From the NCBI GenBank assembly GCA_045542415.1, contig JAZQKZ010000001.1, positions 1 through 64,000 of the forward strand: DNA of 64,000 bases. The letters are read 5' to 3'. The first letter of the stretch is position 1. Every line of letters begins with the position of its first letter. The translations under genes were made by a program, and so were the position numbers. The notes beneath the pieces were generated by a model. The model did no database searches, was not told the DNA's origin, and saw only the letters and a list, made by a program, of their open reading frames with translations. The DNA comes from UMGS1958 sp045542415 (GTDB lineage Bacteria; Bacillota; Clostridia; UBA1381). Positions 1-8,709 of the stretch are shown piece after piece.

Positions 1-40
1 GCATTTTTACAATTATGAAAGAATACAGTTAAAAACAAAA

Positions 41-67
41 CTGACACCGTTTGAAAAACGATGTCAG
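41..67 (-). terminator. Intrinsic terminator-like hairpin downstream of the kinase-like gene
   Basis: The arms CTGACA-CGTTT and AAACG-TGTCAG pair around a GAA loop with one internal mismatch. Read on the minus strand the hairpin is followed by a T-rich tract. It lies about 100 bases beyond the stop codon at 163, so it is the likely end of the minus-strand two-gene unit. Confidence 0.6.
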
Positions 68-162
68 TATGTTGCTTAAACTTAATATTTATGCCACAGG
101 CACTCTTTTTTGTGCTGTCCGCACAAAATGGTGCAGTTCACTAAGCAACACCCTTATATTTG

Positions 163-756
163 TTATTTCATTCTTTCTTTTATGTAGCTTTCAAGGAAAT
201 CTGCGGTTCTTTCAATGCCGAGTCTTGAGCTGTTGATTGAAATATCATAATTTCTTGAGTCGCCCCATTTGCCGACACAATAATAATTATGATATGCTTT
301 CCTGTGCTTATCCTTTCTGGTAAGGATTACATCAGCTTCAAATGCAGAAATGCGATTAAGCTGTTTGATTCTCTCAAGCTTAGCCTCCTTATCGCCGAGA
401 ATGAAGATAGAAATCATTCCCGGATATCCCTTTAAAATGGTTTCGGAGCAACGACCTACAACAACAAATGACTCGCCGTTTTCTGCCTTTTCACGAAGAT
501 AACGGAACTGCAGATTTGCAATGTTTTCTTCCGGAGAGCTACTGTGTCCGCGTCTTGTTTTAGAGAATAAACGGTTTCTCGGAACCTCGTCATATCTCTC
601 AAGCTCCGCGTGGTCAACATCCCTTTCCAATGCAATTTCCTTTAAGATGTTAGAATCGTAAAGGGGAAGATTAAATCTTTGTGCAAGCGTGTCTGCAATC
701 ACATGACCACCGCTTCCGAATTCGCGTCCTATTGCGATTATTAACTGCTGTGACAA
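163..756 (-). CDS. Cytidylate kinase-like family protein
   Basis: A 197-residue P-loop protein of the cytidylate kinase-like family (AAA_26 type). The N-terminus reads IAIGREFGSGGH, the glycine-rich nucleotide-binding loop typical of this family; the middle contains RCSETILKGYPG and the C-terminal half is basic, as in the lid region of small nucleotide kinases. The family resembles CMP kinase but is distinct from the essential Cmk, and its substrate is not established. The start is a TTG codon at 756, chosen because a consensus GGAGGG lies 7 bases upstream and the reading frame matches the family N-terminus. It begins 19 bases after the upstream transporter stops, so the two are probably co-transcribed. 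Confidence 0.85.
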   Translation of the reverse strand: MSQQLIIAIGREFGSGGHVIADTLAQRFNLPLYDSNILKEIALERDVDHAELERYDEVPRNRLFSKTRRGHSSSPEENIANLQFRYLREKAENGESFVVVGRCSETILKGYPGMISIFILGDKEAKLERIKQLNRISAFEADVILTRKDKHRKAYHNYYCVGKWGDSRNYDISINSSRLGIERTADFLESYIKERMK

Positions 757-775
757 TTGAAATCCCTCCTTAGTA

Positions 776-2128
776 TTATAGATATCTTACAAAAATAAAT
801 GCTGTTGAAATGATAAGTACGATTATTGTAGCAGGTACCATAGACTTACAGTATCTGCCCCAACCGATAATATAACCCTCGCGTGCAGCAACGGACGTGC
901 CTACGACATTTGCAGATGCACCGATAGGAGTTGCACTGCCGCCTATATCCGTACCCATTGATAACGACCATGCAAGTGTATCCAGTGAAATCCCCTGAGT
1001 TGCTGCCAGAGTTTTTATGACGGGAATCATTGTTGCGGCAAACGGTATATTATCGATAAATGCACTTGCTATTGCCGAAACCCATATGATAATGGCTACC
1101 ATGAGATAGAGATTTCCTCCGCTGATATGTGCAATGAAGTCAGCGATAAGCTCAAGAACGCCGGTTTCCTCAAGACCGCCTACGACTACAAACAGTCCGA
1201 TAAAGAAAAGAACTGTTTTGTAATCGACATGTTCAAGAATTTCCTTGATATGACGCGGAGCGGCTATCAGTGTAACAAGTGATATAAAAAGTCCGATGGT
1301 TGCAACTGTCAGACCTGTCATGGCATGCGTGACGAGGAGTACAACTGCACTGATAAATATTATACAGCTGAATATAAAGCCTTTTTTATCGGTTATCGCA
1401 TCGGCAGGATTGGGGTGCTCCACATTAACCGAGAGTGATGCTGATTTTGTGAGCTGCTTTCTGAAGCAGAAATAGAAGTATATAATAACAACGACAAGTG
1501 AAATTCCTGCCATAACACCTGTATTTAAAATGAAATCAGCAAATGAATATCCGAGTGATGTTCCGATTATGATGTTGGGCGGGTCTCCGCACATTGTGGC
1601 AGAACCTCCGAGGTTAGCACAAAAAATTTCTGCAAGAATTACAGGAACAGGGTTGAATTTCAGGAGCTGCGCAAGCTCTACCGTTACTGCTGCGAGGAAC
1701 AGGATAACGGTAATTGAGTCAATGAACATAGCGAGTACTGCTGCCATAATCATAAATGTGATGAAAATCGGAATGGTTTTGTAATTAACAAGATTTGCTA
1801 TCTGCATACAAAGCCATCTGAAGAAGCCGACTCTTGCCATTCCCTCGACCATAATCATCATTCCTGTAATGAATATGATTGTTGCCCAGTTTATACCGGA
1901 GGATGATTCTTCGGCACTTCCGGCTGCATACCAGAAATCAAGTGTAAATATACTGCGGATGTTAAGGGTTGCCATGATTGCATCCATACTGTGCATACAG
2001 ATTCCGAAAACTGCGACAAGGGTAATAAGTCCGCATACAAGTGTGATAATATGACGTTCAATCTTTTCTGTAATAATAAGAATGAACATAATCACAAATA
2101 TAAGAATTGCCAATGTCTGAGCTAACAT
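776..2128 (-). CDS. SLC13/ArsB-NhaD superfamily transporter (ion transporter permease)
   Basis: A 450-residue integral membrane protein of the ion transporter superfamily (CitMHS/ArsB/NhaD/SLC13 type), with roughly eleven hydrophobic segments arranged as two repeats. Family hallmarks include CGDPPNIIIGTS in the first half and the matching SATPIGASANVVGTS in the second; these hairpin motifs bind the cation and the anionic substrate. Substrates in the superfamily include dicarboxylates, sulfate, arsenite and sodium/proton, and the sequence does not decide between them. The start at 2128 is preferred over an in-frame ATG at 2182 because GGAGGG lies 7 bases before it. It forms a two-gene unit with the kinase-like gene downstream. 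Confidence 0.85.
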   Translation of the reverse strand: MLAQTLAILIFVIMFILIITEKIERHIITLVCGLITLVAVFGICMHSMDAIMATLNIRSIFTLDFWYAAGSAEESSSGINWATIIFITGMMIMVEGMARVGFFRWLCMQIANLVNYKTIPIFITFMIMAAVLAMFIDSITVILFLAAVTVELAQLLKFNPVPVILAEIFCANLGGSATMCGDPPNIIIGTSLGYSFADFILNTGVMAGISLVVVIIYFYFCFRKQLTKSASLSVNVEHPNPADAITDKKGFIFSCIIFISAVVLLVTHAMTGLTVATIGLFISLVTLIAAPRHIKEILEHVDYKTVLFFIGLFVVVGGLEETGVLELIADFIAHISGGNLYLMVAIIIWVSAIASAFIDNIPFAATMIPVIKTLAATQGISLDTLAWSLSMGTDIGGSATPIGASANVVGTSVAAREGYIIGWGRYCKSMVPATIIVLIISTAFIFVRYL

Positions 2129-2196
2129 TTTTATTCCCTCCAAGGTTGAAAAATTATCGTTTGTATAGTTTATGCGATACAAAAAATGTTGTTTAT

Positions 2197-2225
2197 AGTT
2201 TACACCTTTTTTGGAGATATTGCAA
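2197..2225 (-). promoter_or_regulatory. Candidate sigma-A promoter of the SLC13 transporter gene
   Basis: On the minus strand TTGCAA (2225-2220) and TAAACT (2202-2197) are separated by 17 bases. The -10 is weak (4 of 6), but position and spacing fit the transporter gene. Confidence 0.4.
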
Positions 2226-2322
2226 GCGATTGACGTTGATTTCTCTTTTTCGGTTCGTAAGTTTGTTGAAAAGTGAAAAAAAGAATTGGCAAATCAAATA
2301 AAATTTGTAAATCTTTAAAATA

Positions 2323-2357
2323 CAACATCACTGCCTCAAAGCCCGGCAGTGATGTTG
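2323..2357 (-). terminator. Terminator of the MATE exporter gene
   Basis: A perfect 13-bp stem (CAACATCACTGCC with GGCAGTGATGTTG) around a 9-base loop, starting 7 bases beyond the exporter stop codon. On the minus strand it runs into a T/A-rich tract. Confidence 0.8.
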
Positions 2358-2363
2358 CTGATA

Positions 2364-3710
2364 TTATCTTGTAACGTTCTTTAACCACTTATTTGTACGG
2401 TATCTCCAGATGCAAAGCGGGATTTTTAAAATCTCATCACTGCATAGAATCATATATATCAACCATACAGGCAATTTCCAGACAAAGGCGGCAAGTGCAC
2501 CAACCGGCAGAGCAAAGCCCCAGAGCGTACACATATCGAATATAAGACCGATTTTTGTGTCTCCGCCGCTTCTTAAAATGCCTACAATCATAATAAGCGA
2601 AATTGCCTGTGCTATAACGAAATATGATATTACAAAAAGCATGTATCCCAAATATGTTGAGGTCTGGGCGTCAAGGTCCATGAACATGCGTACAAACGGT
2701 GAAATTGCAGTGATGAGCAAGGCACTGACCACTCCCAAAGATACAGAAAGCTTTATAAAACGGGAAGAATGACGCTGAGCCAGAGCTGTATCTCCGGAGC
2801 CGATTACTTTTCCGAGCATAATTGCAGCAGCGTTTGCGAGTCCCATCAAAACAACCATTGCAAGCTGACGTACAACCTGTGCAACGGAGTTCGCCGCAGC
2901 AACCGAGCTGCCCATATGCCCGATAATTGCGGATAATAATGATATTCCGAGTCCCCACATAAGCTCGTTTATTACAACAGGCATGGAGTAGGTGACAAAG
3001 TCTTTTCTTAATATTTTATCTGTCTTAATGAGATGTTGCAGCCGTACTTTAATTTCACGGTTGAATTTTTTTGCATATATTATTACGAATATCACTTCAA
3101 AGAAACGTGCGGTTGCTGTAGCAATGGCGGCACCTGCAACGCCCAACGGAGGAAATCCGAATAAACCGAAAATAAGTATTGCATTCAGTATTACGTTGAT
3201 TATCAATGAAAAAAGATATACTACGGTTGAAACGATAACCCTCTCCACGCTTCGCATAACATTAAGATATACGCAGGTTATGGAGGAAGCAGTATATGAA
3301 AGTGCAATGATTCTCAGATAAATCGCACCCTGCTCAATCACCTCCGGCTCGTGTGAAAACAGCTGCATTATCGTGTCGGGAATACACATTACAATGGCTG
3401 TGAAAAATAAAGCAATTACAAATGATACCTTTATTGTAAGGGCGAGTATTTTTTCGATTGAGTTGATGTCGCGCTTGCCCCAATACTGTGCCGTAAGTAC
3501 GGAAGCACCTGAAGTAAGCCCGAAAAATATAAGCGACAGTATAAAATAAACCTGACCGCCGAGAGATGAGGCGGAAAGAGCTATTTTGCCTGCACGGCCA
3601 AGCATTATTACATCCGCAGCATTTACTGCGGTATTTATAAGATTTTGCAAAGCCATAGGTATTACAAGTCCTGCGGTGTTGCGAAGAAAAATTTTTGTCT
3701 CCTGTGTCAT
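2364..3710 (-). CDS. MATE family multidrug efflux transporter
   Basis: A 448-residue membrane protein with about twelve hydrophobic segments in two homologous halves, the layout and length of MATE (NorM/DinF-like) exporters, which use a sodium or proton gradient to expel cationic drugs. Typical features include VIMLGRAGKIALSASSLGGQ after the first membrane segment, LTAQYWGKRD in the first half and the corresponding IMLGKVIGSGDTALAQ in the second. The start at 3710 has an upstream GGAGGA-type site. It is transcribed alone from a near-perfect promoter and ends at its own terminator. It is divergent from the amino acid ABC importer. The substrate cannot be read from sequence. Confidence 0.9.
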   Translation of the reverse strand: MTQETKIFLRNTAGLVIPMALQNLINTAVNAADVIMLGRAGKIALSASSLGGQVYFILSLIFFGLTSGASVLTAQYWGKRDINSIEKILALTIKVSFVIALFFTAIVMCIPDTIMQLFSHEPEVIEQGAIYLRIIALSYTASSITCVYLNVMRSVERVIVSTVVYLFSLIINVILNAILIFGLFGFPPLGVAGAAIATATARFFEVIFVIIYAKKFNREIKVRLQHLIKTDKILRKDFVTYSMPVVINELMWGLGISLLSAIIGHMGSSVAAANSVAQVVRQLAMVVLMGLANAAAIMLGKVIGSGDTALAQRHSSRFIKLSVSLGVVSALLITAISPFVRMFMDLDAQTSTYLGYMLFVISYFVIAQAISLIMIVGILRSGGDTKIGLIFDMCTLWGFALPVGALAAFVWKLPVWLIYMILCSDEILKIPLCIWRYRTNKWLKNVTR

Positions 3711-3741
3711 GATTTCCTCCGAATAATTATATTACCAAATG

Positions 3742-3770
3742 ATTATATCGTATAAATTTATATTTGTCAA
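3742..3770 (-). promoter_or_regulatory. Sigma-A promoter of the MATE exporter
   Basis: Minus strand TTGACA (3770-3765), 17-base spacer, TATAAT (3747-3742): both hexamers are consensus. Located about 32 bases upstream of the exporter start. Confidence 0.8.
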
Positions 3771-3815
3771 TTATCGCAGTAATATTTAAAGAAAAAAAGA
3801 AGTTACAAAAAACTA

Positions 3816-3844
3816 TTGCATACTTATTCATTTTGTGTTATAAT
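3816..3844 (+). promoter_or_regulatory. Sigma-A promoter of the amino acid ABC importer operon
   Basis: TTGCAT (3816-3821), 17-base spacer, TATAAT (3839-3844). It faces away from the exporter promoter, giving a short divergent control region. Confidence 0.8.
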
Positions 3845-3879
3845 AACAATAACAGAAATACAAAGGAATGGTAAAAGAA

Positions 3880-4557
3880 ATGCAGGAAATTATTAAAAGT
3901 CTGGAAGCCACATTTATCGTTGACGGAAGATGGGTATGGTTTGCAAGTGGTTTGGGATATACGTTGCTTATATCATTTGTTGCGGTGGTATTGGGTCTTG
4001 TAATCGGAATACTTGCGGCTTTCGGCAAGCTTTCAAAAATCAAGCCGGTAAGATGGATTGCTTCGTTATATGTGGATGTCATCAGAGGTACACCGACAAT
4101 GGTACAGCTGATGATTATATATTTCGTAATCTTTGCAAGTGTTAATCTTGATCCCTGGGTTGTAGGAGCGCTTGGCTTTGCTATAAACAGCGGAGCGTAT
4201 ATTGCAGAAATTGTTCGAGGCGGTATTTTATCAGTTGATAAGGGACAGACAGAAGCGGGACGCTCACTTGGTCTCACGCATTCGCAGACTATGACATTTA
4301 TTGTAATGCCGCAGGCAATGAAGAATATTCTTCCGGCACTTGTGAATGAGTTTATCGTGCTTATAAAGGAAACAGCCGTAATCGGTATGATTTCAAATAT
4401 AGATTTACTCGGTGCAGCGAAAAAGGTACAGGGACGTACATACGATTATTTCTGGCCGCTTATTTCAATTGCGGTTATCTACTATGTAGTAATCAAGATT
4501 TTCTCGACGATACTTTCGCGTGTTGAGGCACGAATGAGAAAAGCGGACGAGAGATAA
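3880..4557 (+). CDS. Polar amino acid ABC transporter permease
   Basis: A 225-residue inner-membrane permease of the His/Glu/Gln/Arg/opine three-TM-per-half family. The cytoplasmic EAA loop is visible as EAGRSLGLTHSQTMTFIVMP, the helix that docks on the ATPase. RGTPTMVQL before it is the other classic family motif. An in-frame ATG at 3868 exists, but its AAAGGA would abut the start codon directly; 3880 places the same site 12 bases away and is preferred. It is the first gene of an operon with the ATPase (13 bases downstream) and the binding protein. Confidence 0.9.
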   Translation: MQEIIKSLEATFIVDGRWVWFASGLGYTLLISFVAVVLGLVIGILAAFGKLSKIKPVRWIASLYVDVIRGTPTMVQLMIIYFVIFASVNLDPWVVGALGFAINSGAYIAEIVRGGILSVDKGQTEAGRSLGLTHSQTMTFIVMPQAMKNILPALVNEFIVLIKETAVIGMISNIDLLGAAKKVQGRTYDYFWPLISIAVIYYVVIKIFSTILSRVEARMRKADER

Positions 4558-4570
4558 GGAGACACAGGAA

Positions 4571-5293
4571 ATGATAGAAGTAAAGAATTTACATAAAAGC
4601 TTTGGAAAGCTCAGTGTATTAAAGGGAATAAACGAGAGAATACGTCCCGGTGAAAAGGTTGTTCTGATAGGCCCCTCAGGAAGCGGAAAATCCACGTTTT
4701 TACGCTGTTTAAATCTTCTTGAGGTACCCACAGAGGGACAAATTCTGATTGACGGCATTGAAGTGACAGACCCGAAGGTGAATATCAATAAGGTAAGGGA
4801 AGAGATGGGAATGGTTTTTCAGCATTTTAATCTCTTTCCGCATCTGAGTATTATAGACAATATTACATTGGCTCCGATAAAGGTCAAGAATATGCCGAAA
4901 GAGCAGGCAGAAGAAAAGGCAAGAGAGCTTTTGAGCAAGGTAGGGCTTCTCGATAAGGCAGATGCCTATCCGGCACAGCTGTCGGGAGGACAGAAGCAGA
5001 GAATTGCTATAGCAAGAGCGTTGGCAATGGATCCGAAGATTATGCTCTTTGATGAGCCAACATCGGCACTTGACCCCGAAATGGTAGGCGAGGTGCTTAA
5101 TGTAATGAAGGATCTTGCAAATGCAGGAATGACAATGGTTGTTGTAACGCATGAGATGGGCTTTGCAAGGGAGGTTGCCTCAAGAGTGCTGTTTATGGAT
5201 GGCGGCGAGGTGATTGAACAGGCGGCACCTGATGAGCTTTTCTCAAATCCCGTACATGAGAGAACAAAGTCATTTTTAAGCAAGGTATTATAA
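4571..5293 (+). CDS. Polar amino acid ABC transporter ATP-binding protein (GlnQ-like)
   Basis: A 240-residue ABC ATPase with Walker A GPSGSGKST, Q-loop MVFQHFNLFPH (the amino acid importer signature), ABC signature LSGGQKQR, Walker B IMLFDEPTSALDPE and the switch histidine in VVTHEMGFA. Length and motifs match the GlnQ/TcyC/HisP group. It energises the permease encoded just upstream. The substrate binding protein follows 42 bases after its stop, so this is a complete importer. Confidence 0.93.
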   Translation: MIEVKNLHKSFGKLSVLKGINERIRPGEKVVLIGPSGSGKSTFLRCLNLLEVPTEGQILIDGIEVTDPKVNINKVREEMGMVFQHFNLFPHLSIIDNITLAPIKVKNMPKEQAEEKARELLSKVGLLDKADAYPAQLSGGQKQRIAIARALAMDPKIMLFDEPTSALDPEMVGEVLNVMKDLANAGMTMVVVTHEMGFAREVASRVLFMDGGEVIEQAAPDELFSNPVHERTKSFLSKVL

Positions 5294-5335
5294 GGTATAT
5301 TAACGGCATACGCCGTAAAAATGGAGGTATATATT

Positions 5336-6142
5336 ATGAACAAAAAGGTATTAAGAACAATTGCGTTAAGTGCAGCAGCAATTATGTCAATGAGTATGTT
5401 TGCAGGCTGTGCTTCAGAGCAGTCAGGAGACAATTCAGGCTCAGCTCCGGCACAGAAGCTTGTAATGGGTACAAATGCAGCATTCCAGCCGTTTGAATAT
5501 ACAACAACAAACGGTGTTGTAGGTGAGTTTGCAGGTATTGACATTGAAATTGCAGTTGAAATTGCAAAGAATGCAGGCAAGGAGCTTGAAATTGCAGACA
5601 TGGAGTTTGACGGACTTATCGCTGCGGTAAGTACAGGTAAGGTTGACATGGCTGTAGCAGGTATGACAGTTACAGAGGAGAGAAAGCAGTCAGTTGATTT
5701 CTCAGACACATACTATGTAGCTTCACAGGTAATCGTAGTAGCACCGGACAACACATCAATCACATGTGCAGAGGATCTGAAGTCGGATAAGAAGGTCGGA
5801 GTAGTATTGGGCTACACAGGCGATAACATTGTAACAGATACACTTCAGGTAGAAGAGGGGAATATCCAGAGAGCAAACAGAGCGCTTGACATAATTCAGG
5901 ATGTTAAGAACGGAAAGCTCGATGCTGTAGTTGTTGACTCATACACAGGTAAGGCATTAGCTGAGAAGAACGGCTTAAAGGTAGTAGAGGATGCAGAAGT
6001 GTTTGAGGCAGAGGAATACGCAATTGCAGTAAAGAAGGGAAATACAGAGCTTCTTGAAACAATTAACACAACATTGGCAAAGATGAAGGAGTCAGGTGCA
6101 ATCGAAGCATTAGCAGAGAAGTATAATTCACTTGATGAATAA
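5336..6142 (+). CDS. Amino acid ABC transporter substrate-binding lipoprotein
   Basis: A 268-residue solute-binding protein (SBP_bac_3 fold). A lipoprotein signal peptide ends at MFAGC, so the mature protein should be diacylated at that cysteine and tethered to the outer face of the membrane. Family landmarks are VMGTNAAFQPFEY at the start of the mature domain, GIDIEIAVEIAK, and MAVAGMTVTEERKQSVDFSDTYY. This last block is the ligand-pocket region of the glutamine/cystine/arginine-type proteins. The start is set at 5336, where GGAGG lies 8 bases upstream, not at the in-frame ATG at 5321. Specificity is probably a polar amino acid and is not resolved. Confidence 0.93.
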   Translation: MNKKVLRTIALSAAAIMSMSMFAGCASEQSGDNSGSAPAQKLVMGTNAAFQPFEYTTTNGVVGEFAGIDIEIAVEIAKNAGKELEIADMEFDGLIAAVSTGKVDMAVAGMTVTEERKQSVDFSDTYYVASQVIVVAPDNTSITCAEDLKSDKKVGVVLGYTGDNIVTDTLQVEEGNIQRANRALDIIQDVKNGKLDAVVVDSYTGKALAEKNGLKVVEDAEVFEAEEYAIAVKKGNTELLETINTTLAKMKESGAIEALAEKYNSLDE

Positions 6143-6150
6143 TTGAGATG

Positions 6151-6183
6151 AAATACCGTCCGCTTGTCGGACGGTATTTTTGT
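6151..6183 (+). terminator. Terminator of the amino acid importer operon
   Basis: A perfect 12-bp stem (AAATACCGTCCG with CGGACGGTATTT) around a 5-base loop, followed by TTT-rich sequence, 8 bases after the binding-protein stop codon. Confidence 0.9.
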
Positions 6184-6219
6184 ATGAAAAAAAGGATGCC
6201 TTATTGGCATCCCTGATAT

Positions 6220-6510
6220 TCAATTCGGTATTGTCATAATCTGCTCAATGGAAATCGGCTCCTCACAAAGGGGAGTTACCGTATCGATAAAGAGCTTAAA
6301 ATGCGGCATTTTGCCGTGATCCTCGATTACGACATCATTTAACCATTCCTCGATAAATGTAAACTCTGTCGGATTATTTCTTCCCTTATAAAGACGATAG
6401 GAGAGGTTTCCGCGCTCCTTGCGTGTTGCACGGGCGCAGGCTATTGCCGCCTTGTTGAACTCATCCGTACAATTGGGCTTTACCTTGAATTTTGCAATTA
6501 TTGTTATCAT
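6220..6510 (-). CDS. Antibiotic biosynthesis monooxygenase-domain protein (quinol monooxygenase-like)
   Basis: A 96-residue protein with the small dimeric alpha/beta-barrel ABM fold (YgiN/LsrG-like). It begins MITIIAKFKVKPNC and contains ERGNLSYRLYKGRNNPTEFTFIEEW followed by HGKMPHFKLF; the conserved tryptophan and the H-xx-(P)-H-F block are typical of the family. Members oxidise quinols or isomerise autoinducer-2, and many have no assigned reaction. The start at 6510 is supported by GGAGAG 7 bases upstream; an in-frame ATG at 6525 is rejected. It has its own promoter although it follows the lyase gene on the same strand. Confidence 0.82.
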   Translation of the reverse strand: MITIIAKFKVKPNCTDEFNKAAIACARATRKERGNLSYRLYKGRNNPTEFTFIEEWLNDVVIEDHGKMPHFKLFIDTVTPLCEEPISIEQIMTIPN

Positions 6511-6560
6511 CCTGAATCTCTCCAATCCATAGGTTGTTTTGCAGTTATTTCACTATAATT

Positions 6561-6589
6561 ATTATACCATAAAAATAAGAGTTTGACAA
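6561..6589 (-). promoter_or_regulatory. Sigma-A promoter of the ABM-domain gene
   Basis: Minus strand TTGTCA (6589-6584), 17-base spacer, TATAAT (6566-6561), located 50 bases before the start codon. Confidence 0.7.
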
Positions 6590-6597
6590 TAGTTTTT

Positions 6598-7878
6598 TTA
6601 TCCGAGCCTCAACATATTCTGTGCAGCAATCATAATTCCGAGCTTTGCGGACTCGTAAGTAAGTCCGCCCTGCATATATGCAACGTATGGCGGCTTCATG
6701 GGAGCGTCGGCACTAAGCTCGATTGACGAGCCCTGAACAAAGGCTCCTGCTGCCATGATTACCTGATCCTGATATCCGGGCATATCCCAGGGCTCCGGAA
6801 CTACGAAGCTGTCAACAGGTGAACCCTTTTGTATTCCCTGACAGAATGCAATCACTCTTTCGGGTGCGTTGAATTTTATCGACTGTATAATATCATGTCG
6901 CTCCTGAAGCGGCTTGGGGTCAACCTCACAGCCAAGCTTTTCAAGCACAGCCGAGCAAAGAACGGCACTCTTTACTGCCTGTGCTGTTATGTGCGGAGCC
7001 ATAAAAAAGCCCTGATACATATTTCGGTTCTGACCTATTGAAGCACCACACTCCTTACCGATGCCTACACAGGTAAGACGGTATGAGCAAAGCTCAATAA
7101 GGTCGCTTCTTCCTGCAATATATCCGCCGGTCAGAGCAAGTCCACCGCCGGGATTTTTGATAAGCGAGCCTGCTATGAGGTCTGCCCCGTAATATGTCGG
7201 CTCATGAAGATCGACAAATTCACCGTAGCAGTTATCGACAACGCAGATTGTATCGGGTGAAATGTCCTTGATGAACTTGACAATTTCACCTATATATTCG
7301 GCTGAATATGTAGGTCTCCAGCCGTATCCCTTTGAACGCTGTATCTCAACGGCTTTGATTTTTCTTGTTGATAAAATCTCACGGATTTTATCGAAGTCGG
7401 GAAGTCCGTCCTCGGTTAATTCAGCTTCAACATAATCTATTCCGTAGTCCTTTAAGGAGCCGCGTCCGTCCTCGCCGCTTATTCCAATAGCCTCTTCAAG
7501 CGTGTCATATGGCTTTCCCGTTACGGCGAAAAGAGTATCGCCGGGGCGAAGCACTGCATAAAGTGCAGTGGCAATGGTGTGCGAGCCATTTACAAAGTGA
7601 TGACGTACAAGGGCATCCTCCGCTTCAAATACCTGTGCATACACCTTATCAAGAGTATCACGTCCAAGATCATCGTAGCCGTAGCCGGTGGTGGGAAGAA
7701 GATGAGTTTCCGAAACTCTGTTGTCATAAAATGCCTTTTGTACCTTGTATTGATTTAGCTCAGCAATTTCATCGATATGCTCAAACTGTGCTTTGATATC
7801 ATTTTCGGCTGATTTTACAAGCTCAATGACATCTCCCGAAATTGAAAAGCTTTCCATTAAAAATTCTTTCTTGTTCAT
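6598..7878 (-). CDS. Methionine gamma-lyase family PLP enzyme (aluminium-resistance-protein family)
   Basis: A 426-residue PLP-dependent enzyme of the Met_gamma_lyase family (PF06838), long annotated as aluminium resistance protein YnbB. The fold-type I core is recognisable: SHTIATALYAVLRPGD in the cofactor region, CVVDNCYGEFVD with the cofactor-contacting aspartate, and GSLIKNPGGG with the Schiff-base lysine. The true reaction is not firmly established; C-S lyase activity on a sulfur amino acid is the usual inference. GAGG sits 7-8 bases before the start at 7878. It is the only gene between its promoter and that of the ABM gene, with no clear terminator between them. Confidence 0.88.
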   Translation of the reverse strand: MNKKEFLMESFSISGDVIELVKSAENDIKAQFEHIDEIAELNQYKVQKAFYDNRVSETHLLPTTGYGYDDLGRDTLDKVYAQVFEAEDALVRHHFVNGSHTIATALYAVLRPGDTLFAVTGKPYDTLEEAIGISGEDGRGSLKDYGIDYVEAELTEDGLPDFDKIREILSTRKIKAVEIQRSKGYGWRPTYSAEYIGEIVKFIKDISPDTICVVDNCYGEFVDLHEPTYYGADLIAGSLIKNPGGGLALTGGYIAGRSDLIELCSYRLTCVGIGKECGASIGQNRNMYQGFFMAPHITAQAVKSAVLCSAVLEKLGCEVDPKPLQERHDIIQSIKFNAPERVIAFCQGIQKGSPVDSFVVPEPWDMPGYQDQVIMAAGAFVQGSSIELSADAPMKPPYVAYMQGGLTYESAKLGIMIAAQNMLRLG

Positions 7879-7908
7879 TATAATACCTCATGTAAATTAT
7901 TCCGCTTA

Positions 7909-7937
7909 ATTATATCACAGTTTTTACTGTCGGTCAA
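7909..7937 (-). promoter_or_regulatory. Sigma-A promoter of the methionine gamma-lyase family gene
   Basis: Minus strand TTGACC (7937-7932), 17-base spacer, TATAAT (7914-7909). Confidence 0.78.
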
Positions 7938-7955
7938 CTGTTTTATGATAAAACA

Positions 7956-7980
7956 AAGCCACCGGTTGAAACGGTGGCTT
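7956..7980 (-). terminator. Terminator of the VWA gene
   Basis: A perfect 9-bp stem (AAGCCACCG with CGGTGGCTT) and a 7-base loop, beginning 5 bases beyond the VWA stop codon. On the minus strand a T-rich tract follows. Confidence 0.85.
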
Positions 7981-7984
7981 GGAC

Positions 7985-8623
7985 TTATGCTTTTCTGTTT
8001 TCAATTCGTGATTTCCATTCCCGTGTGAGCGGTGCGTTTGCACGCACACATGACGCTGCAACTGATGCAGCCTCGAAATTCATGACAGTACCCTCACTGT
8101 CAGCCTCGTAGGTTACGGCTCTGTCTTCACTGATCCCATATTCGCTTGCAGTGGAGACAGCATCTATATTTGCCCCCATGAACAGGAATTCCCAGCCATA
8201 GCGTTCTTTCTGGTGAGTAATCATGCTTTTTATCTGCTCTGCTGTAAATTCGCGGCTTGCGTTTTCATAACCGTCAGTTATAATTATGACCATTGTTTTG
8301 CCGGGAAGTGCAGCATCGACAGCGTACTTGTGGCGGTTGCCGACATGGTTTATTGTCTTGCCGACTGCATCCATAAGTGCCGTCATTCCGCGTGCGTAGT
8401 ATTCCTTATTTGTCAGCGGACGGATTTTGTTGATATCAGCATTATCATGGATGATTTCATATTCGTCATCGAATAATACAGTAGTAACAACTGCATCTCC
8501 TGCTTCCTTTTTCTGCTTTTCGATAAAGCTGTTATAGCCGCCTATCGTGTCGTTTTCGAGCCTGTTCATTGAACCGCTTCTGTCAAGGATAAATACCAGC
8601 TCTGTTAAATTTGTGTTTTTCAT
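7985..8623 (-). CDS. VWA domain-containing protein (TerY-like)
   Basis: A 212-residue soluble von Willebrand factor A domain with no signal peptide. The metal-ion-dependent adhesion site is intact: FILDRSGSMNRLE gives DxSxS, RGMTALMDAVG supplies the downstream threonine, and IIITDGYENAS carries the aspartate. Such intracellular VWA proteins, similar to TerY, act as metal-dependent docking proteins in stress-response complexes. The C-terminal tail after about residue 170 is specific to this subgroup. It lies 86 bases downstream of the macro-domain gene on the same strand, hinting at a shared role. GGAGG lies 9 bases before the start. Confidence 0.85.
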   Translation of the reverse strand: MKNTNLTELVFILDRSGSMNRLENDTIGGYNSFIEKQKKEAGDAVVTTVLFDDEYEIIHDNADINKIRPLTNKEYYARGMTALMDAVGKTINHVGNRHKYAVDAALPGKTMVIIITDGYENASREFTAEQIKSMITHQKERYGWEFLFMGANIDAVSTASEYGISEDRAVTYEADSEGTVMNFEAASVAASCVRANAPLTREWKSRIENRKA

Positions 8624-8688
8624 AATAAAACCTCCGTAAAATTGATTTATTTGATGGTTTTATTATATCAGCATATAAGCAGGAATGG

Positions 8689-8705
8689 GTCGCTTTGGAA
8701 GCGAC
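8689..8705 (-). other. Small hairpin between the macro-domain and VWA genes
   Basis: A 7-bp stem GTCGCTT/AAGCGAC with a 3-base loop, just after the macro-gene stop. Only the plus-strand side has a T tract, so it is a poor terminator for the minus-strand macro gene. It may be an RNA processing or stabilising hairpin within a macro-VWA transcript. Confidence 0.35.
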
Positions 8706-8709
8706 ATTT

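Noticed and set aside
51..236. 61-residue frame at the window start on the plus strand
   Set aside because: Overlaps the end of the kinase-like gene and a terminator; no ribosome site.
4966..5709. 247-residue open frame antisense to the ABC ATPase and binding-protein genes
   Set aside because: Spans two well-supported genes and their gap, has no ribosome site, and has shadow-type composition.
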